From: Puccinia triticina
Lineage: Eukaryota > Basidiomycota > Pucciniomycetes > Pucciniales > Pucciniaceae
Assembly (NCBI RefSeq): GCF_026914185.1
Contig: NC_070559.1
Coordinates: 4,004,001 to 4,068,000, forward strand
DNA: 64,000 nt
Direction of reading: 5' to 3'
Below, in pieces: positions 56,431-64,000 of this stretch. The position numbers were made by a program, and so were the translations under genes. The notes beneath the pieces are model-generated. The model had not been told where the DNA came from. It saw only the letters and a program-made list of their open reading frames with translations, and made no database searches. Position 1 is the stretch's first letter. The number at the start of each line of letters is the position of its first letter.

Positions 56431-57863
56431 TACTGTACCCTTTTTCCATAACTGGGCTGGATGCCTTTGATGATAGTAGTGTAAGAATTAAGGAAAAACT
56501 CTGGAACTAAACCACAAATGATCTGAAAGTGATCCTGGATTCATGCATAAACCATCCAGAAGTCATGCAGAATTCAACTAGAACACAACTGGAACGCGGT
56601 TGAAACCACTAAGACACAATGGCCACAATCAAATCATAATTCAATTTGAGCTGTTTGTTAATTGAGATGAATTATTGGGGTTCAACTCATGTTATTTATA
56701 TGCACATGAAGGTGGCCATTGTTTTCACTTTGCTAATGTAACTGTCATGTGCCAGTGTGTAAGTTTGTTACAAATTGCAGGCTGGGCCTCCTGCAGATCA
56801 GCAACATGTACACCCCTGTTATAGTGATGTGAAGGCCCATCTGAATTGGTATATTTCCCTAAAGAAGGCCAGTATCATCTAGAATTGAGCCAAAAAAGGA
56901 TGAAAGTAGGGTGAAAATATGAGTCAAGTCAACCTTGGAGGTGTGTGGTCTCAGATTTCAGATAGACATCCTGGCTTCTTAACATATATAAGCTTGTGAG
57001 TAGTTTTTGTTTTTGTTTGTTTTCCAATGTCTTCATGCACATGCATGTGATTTTTTTTCCACTTTGCCAATGTCAGCCTTAGAGATACATCAAGTATCCA
57101 AAAGACTGCAATAACTTAGTAAATAATAATAATTATTAAATTATTATTGCAGAATCAGATTCCTCATCATAAATTAAGGGGGGTCGCCCACTCAAAGTAA
57201 CCCCTTATTCCTATTCCTTCATGTACTAATTGTATAAATAAGAATTGGCCCCAGAAAGCGCCCAAAAATAGTATTACATACAAAAAATTAGTAAAACAAA
57301 CAAAGTAAATAAAAATAAACTGTTGTAAATTAATGAGTAATATTACTTGTGTAAAAATACCCCGTGAAAGTATTATGTAGACTTCTACTGAAGCTCTTTC
57401 ACATGACAATTGGTTATAAACATGTCATGTGACAGAGTCAGGGAAATTAGTCTATTACAAATAAATTACCCACAGCCAAGCCCTGTTCACGACTACACCT
57501 CAGGATACTCCCATAGAGAGAAAAGGACTTGGTGTTTACGCCCACTGAAGTCCCCTCTATAAATAGAGGCCTATTTGGCCCTCAGGAAAAGATCCCCCAG
57601 ACCATTCACTGCCCATAAACTGTAAGTTTGCCGTGAATATTCTCCTCTGCTACTATTGTAGCCACTTTTCCTTATAAACCATCCCCAGCACGTAAAATCC
57701 ACTGGATTAAACCCTTTAAATCATCAAAAATCTCTTATTAGCATATTTAAATCTTTATCCTTATAAGTAGTTGCCGTAAGACCACCGCCTCTGTCAAGCA
57801 GCCAATCATTTTAAGCGCTTACCACCTACTTTTTACACCAAATTAATTCCCTGTAATTAATAA
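56431..57863. other. AT-rich intergenic DNA, no gene
   Basis: Only short frames. A TATAAATA word lies at about 57558 in a stretch (57420-57700) that could be a solo LTR or other promoter-bearing repeat, but no boundaries are visible. The stretch ends in the AT-rich insertion site of the Harbinger element. Confidence 0.35.
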
Positions 57864-58070
57864 TTAGGCCGCGTTTGGCAGCGTTATATGACGCGCGTAA
57901 TAACCTATGCAAAGTGTATGCAAAGGCGCAATTATTAAACTGCAAATATTACTACACCTTCATGACGCTGGTGTTTGTCTACCAGCCTCATAATCTAACC
58001 CTCCAGTCACCAAACAACGAGTAACTTGGACAACTACGATGAGCTCGACACGCTTGAAAACCCAGAAGAA

Positions 58071-59351
58071 ATGATACTTATCACCATCTTTGTGATCATC
58101 CTGGCCACCATGAAGAGGTTACGTCAAAGGGCCATTCCGTACAACGACCTTCCGTTTTCCGGCGCCGATTATACAGCTGCAATTCTGGGAGGGAATCCAC
58201 GGCGATGTGTCTTGGTCTTTAGAATACCTACGTCGACTTTCCTGTTCATCAGTGAACAGTTGTTGGAGTCTGAGGTTGAGCCAGTCTCGAATCTGATGAT
58301 TGAGGAGCAACTAGCCATTTTTTTATACATCGTTGGGCATAATAATAGCAATCGGCAAGCACAGGACCGCTTCCAGCACTCTGGGGAAACAATTTCAAGG
58401 TAAGTGCCATTTCCCTGAAGTTGATTATGTTCTTCTGGTCATTTTTCTGATACTATTTCTTTTGGATGGAAGAGTTTTTAGGCATATTGTGGAGTTGTTT
58501 GTGGTGATTTCTGAAAAATTCATAAGCAGTCCTCCAGTCAATCGGACTCACGGTCACATCAAGTCAAATACAAAATTTTCACCTTTTTTTGATCAATGCT
58601 TGGGGGCTCTTGATGGAGTGCACATTCCGGCTTCCGTACCGGCAATGCAAGCTGCGGCTCATCGAAATCGAAAGGGATTTCTTTCCCAGAACATATTAGG
58701 AGTATGTGACTTCAGCATGAAGTTCACATATTTGCGAGTGGGATGGGAAGGAACTGCTCATGATTCGCGTGTACTGGAGGATGCTCGATTGAAGGATTTC
58801 TCGATACCATCTGGTAGTTTCTACCTAGGTGATGCAGGGTATGCTCTGGATTGGGGAATTTTGGTACCATACCGAGGGACACGATACCATCTGCGAGAGC
58901 AAGGAATGGCTAATCAAAGGTATTTTTCTTCCTTTATTTGAGCCTGCCTTGAAACATAGCTGATGATTTTATGTGCAGGCCGGCAAACTGCAAAGAGTTG
59001 TTTAATCTGCGGCATTCAAGCCTTCGAAACATCATTGAGCAAAGTTTTGGGGTCTTGAAGCAGCGATTCAAGATTCTCACCACCGCTAGCGAGTATCGAC
59101 TGGAGCAACAATACAACATCGTGATGGCTTGTGCATGTATACATAACATCAATATAAACCAAAATGGCGACATGGATGAGGTCTTTGAGGTATCTAACTT
59201 GGCAATGAGGAATCAAGCACCTAAATCTGCGATCCCTGAGGAGGAACTTAGCAACCTCCAAGACCAAGAGGAGTGTGAAAATTGGAGAGATTCCATTGCT
59301 CAAGGGCTCTGGGAACAGTATGAGGCTACTCTCAAGACTCGTTTTGGTTGA
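58071..59351 (+). CDS. PIF/Harbinger DDE transposase
   Basis: Three exons: 58071-58399, 58473-58919 and 58979-59351, with donors GTAAGT and GTATTT and phase agreement, giving 382 residues. The catalytic triad looks complete: first D in LGALDGVHIPAS, second D in YLGDAGYALDWG, and E in LRNIIEQSFGVLKQRFKI. The surrounding family blocks (AHRNRKGFLSQNILGVCDF, VGWEGTAHDSRVLEDA) match the DDE_Tnp_4 type. The enzyme cuts and pastes the element in the nucleus and in this superfamily needs its Myb-like partner for DNA binding or nuclear import. The frame is open upstream to 58026 without an ATG, so the start at 58071 is the first available. No disabling change is seen. Confidence 0.9.
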
Positions 59352-59509
59352 TTGGGTGTTCTCACTTGGCTATTCCTTTTTTGGTTTTTTTTTTTTGCTT
59401 ATTTTTTTTTGTTTAAAATAAAATGGTTCAAGAACCCATTTGCTATAGAATGAAAAAAAACATATGTATTGATTGCTATGGGTGTGCACAAATACAACAA
59501 TTGCTGAAA

Positions 59510-60673
59510 TCAATTGATAATCTCGTCCATCTGTTGGTCAAGCCATCTTGAGCGGAGTTCCTTGTTGTGAATACTGATGAAGGTCTGGGCGCTTAAGTCG
59601 TCCCGAGATATTTTGAATGCTTGTAAGGATTTGTTCTGGCTGGCTTCCGATGCATGCTCCAACTGATAGAGAGCAATTGCTTGTTGGAGATTGGTAGGTG
59701 ACTGGCGAGGTTGACTTGTGGATGATGATCTTACTTCTTCAATACGATTGACTTGTTTACGGGATGCCTCCAGATAGGAAACAAGACCCTCAATTGCGAC
59801 TGCTACTGAATCCTTTTTTGTATGAGAGCGAGAAAGATATGCCAATGGACTAGGTGTCTGTCGATTCGTAGTTTCGGCAGGGTTTGGTGAGTTATCAATG
59901 ATTGGTGCCTCGTCATTTGGGTTCTGAGAAGAATCCGGGGAAGGAAGGATGCCTGCCGCTCAAGCCTGAAGTTGCGCAACACGATTGCTGACCGAGCAAG
60001 AATTATCTCCTGTTGCCGCTGAGGTCCCAAATATGATCTCCAGCTTGCGATATTCAGGAAAGGGGCTGCCTTGAAACTTTTGCGCACGTGGGTGCGACTT
60101 TAAAACAGAGTCAGCCTCATTGTTACATGCCCATGACCATAAGAAATAACTCACCTCCAAAAACTTCTCCCAGACATCGTCCGAGGCTATCACATTGCAA
60201 TTAGTTTCATCCCAACCAAACCCGCTCGCATTTTTACACGCTGTAAAGGCATCATAGTCCTTTTTGAAGGACTGGCTGAGCTTAGATTTTACTTTGGTGT
60301 AATCCAGGTGGTTTCCAACTTCCGGAAAGGCGTTTCTGATAGCTTGCGCAACATGCCGATGAGAAGCGCTTTGAAAACCGGAGTCCAATCGCTTTCCTCG
60401 GTGGACCTCCTCGACGTAAAGATCAAGCATTAAGAGCTCCATTGGACCCGTCCAGAGAAGCTTTTTGCGGTTCGCGCCAGACAGCCTCGTCTCGTTGTCT
60501 GGATCCACAGATTTGGTCTCACGTGATCGGATGGGTCCAGGCAAGCAACCTCCTCGACCTCCTTGTGTATTTCCTCGTCCACGGGTGTTGGATCCTGGCT
60601 GGCTGAAAGTCCTCGAAAAATCAGAGTCCATTTGTTGAGCTGACCGAATTGGGTCGACAAGTTCTTCGTCCAT
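59510..60673 (-). pseudogene. Harbinger Myb/trihelix-like partner protein, interrupted by one TGA
   Basis: Two exons on the minus strand: 60673-60155 and 60097-59510 (donor GTGAGT). The frame would give 368 residues, but a TGA at 59960-59962 stops it after residue 218; coding character then continues in the same frame to the stop at 59510. The N-terminus is Gly/Arg-rich (RGRGNTQGGRGGCLPG). A Myb/SANT or trihelix-like domain follows at about 75-180, with KLLWTGPMELLMLDLYVEE and GFGWDETNCNVIASDDVWEK. The part beyond the stop is helical and Gln-rich (LEASRKQVNRIEEVRSS, LQQAIALYQLEHASEASQN). The truncated protein keeps the DNA-binding domain. The intron is a multiple of three and open, so an unspliced form would also read through. 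Either this copy is partly crippled or the short product suffices. Confidence 0.75.
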
Positions 60674-60849
60674 TGTTGATTGGAGTGCAGCGTAGTGAAA
60701 TTCTGCAGCGTAGTAAGGGCAGCGTAATGATACAGTTGGTCATTAGATATATATTGGTATCATGACGTTTATGCCAAACACCAAGTGTCGTAATGGCAGA
60801 TGTCACAATTATTTATCGCGCAATTATTGCGCTGCCAAATGCGGCCTTA

Positions 60850-61681
60850 CATATTATTAATTACATAATTAATCCCCCTCTGTTACAGAGTGTGAAACAC
60901 TTGTAGTGGCCTTATTTGCCACGTAACAAGTTTGGTAATTTAAATTACCAGTGTTTAAATCAGTACAGTTATAGTACTAGGGCCCAAAACCCTTATTTTG
61001 ACGGGTTTTCTGCCCTAAGTTTCATAAACAGAGCTGTCAGCCAATTTCACCTTTGTGCACCGCGTACATTAGGGTGACAGATCACTGGAGGGGCCTTTCA
61101 CAGCTCCATTAAAAGTAAACACTGGTTGGAAAGCCATGAAAGCCCCCAAAAGTTGCATTTACGCTGTTTGGAACCCCTTTGACATGGAGAAATTGATCAA
61201 CAGAAATTCATCACAAATGAGTAAAAATTGGGCATTGATTAAGTATTATTTCATGACAGATTGTAATTAAGTTATCCTTAGAAAATTAAATGGTTCTATA
61301 CAACATTGCACAAGGTCCTGTGATAATTCCGCATCACTTCTGACACACTTCCCATTGACTTCTGGAGAATTTATCAATCATTTCCTAATCCACATCTGAC
61401 TCACATAAGACCCAGAACAAAATAAAATTAGACTCTGGCACTCTCTGGAGAGTGCATCAAATTCTCCACTGGTGCATGTGTACACTTTTTGGAAAAAAAT
61501 ACGATACAGATACATGTATTTTTAATTTTTTCCAATACAATACAGTCCAATACAATTACATGTATTGTACTTGTTGCGCCGTTTTTGGCAGTGTTAACTA
61601 ATTGAATTGCAAGATCTTTAGTGGGAAAAATCAAGACGGGGAAATGTACACATCCTGAAGCCTGAGGAGACTCAGTACCAA
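60850..61681. other. AT-rich intergenic DNA with fragments of the 55958 repeat family
   Basis: I see no gene. Around 61490-61570 ATACATGTATT-type words recall the centre of the element at 55958-56306. CTGGCACTCTCTGGAGAGTGC at about 61434 resembles sequence next to that element near 56415. Confidence 0.4.
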
Positions 61682-62314
61682 CAACACCGCAAGAGCTACG
61701 CTTCGCTACAAAAAGCGGCGCTTTTGTGTAGCGAAGCGGGGGACCGCTTTTTCAAATGACAATTAGCAATAGCGCGAGCGGAAGGCCGCTACTTAAAGCG
61801 GTAGCGAAGCACCAGTACCACTACTTCAAATATGATTAGCGCGCAGCGCAGCGAATTTTTTTCCGCTTTCGCTAAAGTTGAGCGTAGCGGCGAAATCGGC
61901 GCTTTTTGGCGCTATTAGCGCCTTGTAGCGCCAAAAGCGTAGCAAATGGGGCAGCTTTTCTTGAAAAAGCGTAGCGGGCCAGTCCGCCTTTCTGTGGAAA
62001 CTGCCTTAGATGAAAATTAATCATCAATCCTCCATCAATTATGATGCTGGGGATTGATATTGGAATGTTGCTACAGTAGCGCAGCAAAATTGCTCAAGTA
62101 GTGTTTTTTCTGCTACTGTAGCAATAAGCGTAGCGGAATTCTGCTATTCACCGCTGAAAATAGCTCGCTATTTTTGCGGATCTTTTCTGCTTGAAAAAAA
62201 AAAAGCGAAAAGCGTAGCGCCCAGTCCGCTACTAAAAGCGCAGCGAAGTGGGACCCAAATCGCTACGCTTTTGCTACGCTTACCGCTTTGCGTAGCGTAG
62301 CTCTTGTGGTGTTG
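61682..62314. mobile_element. 633-bp element rich in AGCGTAGCG repeats, 7-bp target duplication
   Basis: Ends CAACACCGCAAGAGCTACGC (left) and CAACACCACAAGAGCTACGC (right, read outward) are inverted repeats. GTACCAA lies directly outside both (61675-61681 and 62315-62321). The interior is full of AGCGTAGCG, GCTACGCT and AAGCGGCGC words in both orientations, so it can form many hairpins. It is probably a hAT-like non-autonomous element whose interior expanded by short repeats. No coding capacity. Confidence 0.65.
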
Positions 62315-62321
62315 GTACCAA

Positions 62322-62671
62322 ACAAGAGATGTCCTGCAGGCCAGTCCAGATGCAGACATTTCTTCAAGCTCAACCAGCCTCTTGTGTCCAAGGTTGGGTT
62401 GCAGGGCTGACAGCATTGCCAAATTGCCCCAATGACCTCCTTAAATTAGATATATTGAAAAATTGACTCCCAAAAATGAATTTTACAACTCCCAAACATT
62501 GCAGACACCTGGAAGACCAGATTTTGACGTCTGGCCCGGGTCCCCAGTACCAAAATTTGGTCCGGAAATTTTTTGGGAGTTGGAATACAAATTCCACTAT
62601 CCAGAATGGGAGTCAGAAATTTAAATTCACAAAAAATGCCTGAAATGTGGAAAAATTTATAACTCCTCATT
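62322..62671. other. Intergenic, no gene
   Basis: Only short frames are present and nothing is recognised. Confidence 0.4.
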
Positions 62672-63564
62672 GGCACTGCAAGAAAAACTCTAGGAACTGC
62701 TTGCAGTTGAGATGCATAAAGCTTGAATCAAGCCTCAGCTCAAGCTGGAGTCAAGCATCTAAATTCTACAGTAGGCTGAGGCAAAATTTCAACCTTGCAA
62801 ATGAGCATCCCCCTGAGCACCCTTTTATTTGCTTTTGGTAAATGGCCCATTGAATCCAGCCAGAATAACATAAAAAGGGTATGCGCACATGAAAGGGATA
62901 TGTACATATGAAAGGACTATATAGGGGTATGTATGCATGAAAGGGGTATGTGCAGTAAGGGGTATTTGCACATGAAAAGGATTTGTAAACATCAAAGTTT
63001 TGGTACATGTAGGTGACATGTACATAGTCCTTGACTATGCAACCTGTCACACATATCTTGTAGATACTATATAGTTCATTCCACGGCTTTGTAATGAACA
63101 CTATTGATTCTCTGAGCTTCATCTCCAGCACAAAGGGGTACATAAACCTGAATGATGAAAGGGGTATTGAAAGGGATGTAAAAAACTCAAAGGACATGTA
63201 AACATGAAAGGGTCATGAAAGCATGATGAAAGGGGTATGTACACATTGTGAAATGGATACATGCACATGAAAGGGGTATGTGCACATAAAGGGGTATGTA
63301 CAATGAATAGGGTGAGTGCATACAAAAGGGATGTGTGCACATGAAAGGGGAATTTTCACATGAAAGGTGAATTTGCACAGGTATCAACTCATTATTTTGG
63401 AGCCTTTACTCAGTTTTCTGTACCTTAGACTCACTCTTGCATAAATTATACAATCTGCATGAAATCAACCTGTGCTTGATTCTTGCATGAGGCACAGCTT
63501 GCCTTGAGCTCTTGCATCTCAACTGCAAGCAGTTTCTAGAGTTTCTCTTGTAGTACGGGGTGCC
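62672..63564. mobile_element. About 890-bp foldback element with ~90-bp inverted ends and internal tandem repeats
   Basis: The left arm (GGCACTGCAAGAAAAACTCT, then GCTTGCAGTTGAGATGCA) and the inverse right arm match over about 90 bp with gaps. The interior, 62875-63000 and 63125-63375, consists of imperfect tandem copies of a roughly 20-bp word like CATGAAAGGGGTATGTGCAC. No coding capacity. The target duplication is not clear. Confidence 0.6.
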
Positions 63565-63575
63565 TAAAGCCCCCC

Positions 63576-64000
63576 AATTAGGGATGGCCGCGGGTACCCG
63601 GAATCCGTCGGCGGGTACTGGCCAGCGGATACCGGGTGCGGGTGCGGGTGTCAGGGCTAGCCAAAAATTCAATACCTGGGTACCCGCCTATCTGACCAAG
63701 CAATATGCATGCAAAGGGTTACACATGCATATGGATCCGTGAGCTTGCACATCCACCACCCCATTGAGCTCCTCATTGATCTTGTCACCCCCATTGATCT
63801 AATCCCCTCCATCAGCTCAAACAAACTTGTAACCCCTCCTCCAATACCGGCCCATCGCAATGACAAGGAGCAGCAAGAAGTGTCACAAGTTACCCTCTTC
63901 ACCTGCATCCTTGGTCAAAAGTACCACAGCTCAATCTCAAGAACCAACTCAACAAAGACAAAAGGCCACCCACTCCAATTCCAATGATGAAACTCAAATC
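63576..64000. other. Right edge: GGGTACCCG-rich repeat and unassigned DNA
   Basis: TAGGGATGGCCGCGGGTACC at 63581 looks like the left end of another hAT-like element with GGGTACC cores (to about 63690). Its right end could not be fixed. The remaining sequence holds only short frames and runs off the window. Confidence 0.4.

Larger units (their letters stand above)
57867..60846. mobile_element. Near-complete PIF/Harbinger transposon with TTA target duplication
   Basis: The left end GGCCGCGTTTGGCAGCG and the outward-read right end GGCCGCATTTGGCAGCG form a 17-bp inverted repeat with one mismatch. TTA lies directly outside both ends (57864-57866 and 60847-60849). The 2980-bp body holds the two genes characteristic of the superfamily in convergent orientation: a DDE transposase (plus strand) and a Myb/trihelix-like DNA-binding protein (minus strand). 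The preserved ends, duplication and transposase suggest recent insertion. Confidence 0.93.

Noticed and set aside
1..64000. CRISPR array, rRNA, prokaryotic operon or integrated virus
   Set aside because: No regularly spaced direct repeats with unique spacers, no rRNA-like segments, no ribosome-binding-site-led gene strings and no viral hallmark genes were seen. The tandem repeats at 30901-31412 have no spacers.

Overview
This 64 kb window looks like nuclear DNA of a basidiomycete fungus, most probably a rust (Pucciniales). The evidence is: genes cut into many small exons by introns of about 50 to 260 nt; fungal housekeeping genes (UTP12, GOS1, ER mannosidase, EFM4); an APSES-domain transcription factor; a decayed gene for a secreted protein of the kind rusts carry in large families; and intergenic DNA packed with short inverted-repeat transposons. 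There is no rRNA, CRISPR array, operon or other sign of a prokaryote. The rust assignment rests on general architecture and was not checked by alignment.

Layout. 1-9.6 kb is repeat-rich: a secreted-protein pseudogene on the minus strand (1.25-3.0 kb), a 150-bp Harbinger-type MITE (4.3 kb), a hAT-like MITE (6.5-6.9 kb) and a 1.3-kb foldback palindrome (7.2-8.5 kb). 9.6-17.4 kb is a gene island: an APSES/KilA-N transcription factor (minus), an unassigned spliced gene (plus, about 13.3-14.2 kb), a tRNA-Phe with a 9-nt intron, and an SR-like protein with three RRM domains (minus, 11 exons). 17.4-33 kb is transposon debris: Helitron helicase relics, several MITEs, and an 811-bp element with an 8-bp target duplication that carries 13 copies of a roughly 41-bp palindromic repeat. 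33.6-36.2 kb holds an unrecognised spliced gene (minus) with near-identical in-frame 69-bp repeats. 37-41 kb is GC-rich, with palindromes and a small Ala/Pro/Glu/Lys-rich protein gene.

41.5-55.6 kb is the best gene region: UTP12/DIP2 (plus, 8 exons), GOS1 Golgi SNARE (minus, 5 exons, convergent with UTP12), a GH47 alpha-1,2-mannosidase (plus, 14 exons, divergent from GOS1) and the eEF1A lysine methyltransferase EFM4 (plus, 4 exons). 57.9-60.8 kb is an almost complete PIF/Harbinger transposon with TTA target duplications. It has an intact DDE transposase and an oppositely oriented Myb/trihelix-like partner that is interrupted by one TGA. The last 3 kb is again inverted-repeat elements and tandem repeats.

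The genes do not form a pathway. They are ordinary housekeeping functions: ribosome biogenesis, Golgi traffic, N-glycan trimming, translation-factor methylation, mRNA binding and transcription. Exon structures were read from splice signals and protein homology by eye. Where a 5' end could not be fixed, the entry says so. I found no clearly new biological system. The most distinctive items are the palindromic minisatellite inside the hAT-like element, the recent in-frame 69-bp expansion, the recurrent GTCAGY splice donors and the family of TTA-flanked elements that one autonomous Harbinger copy may mobilise.
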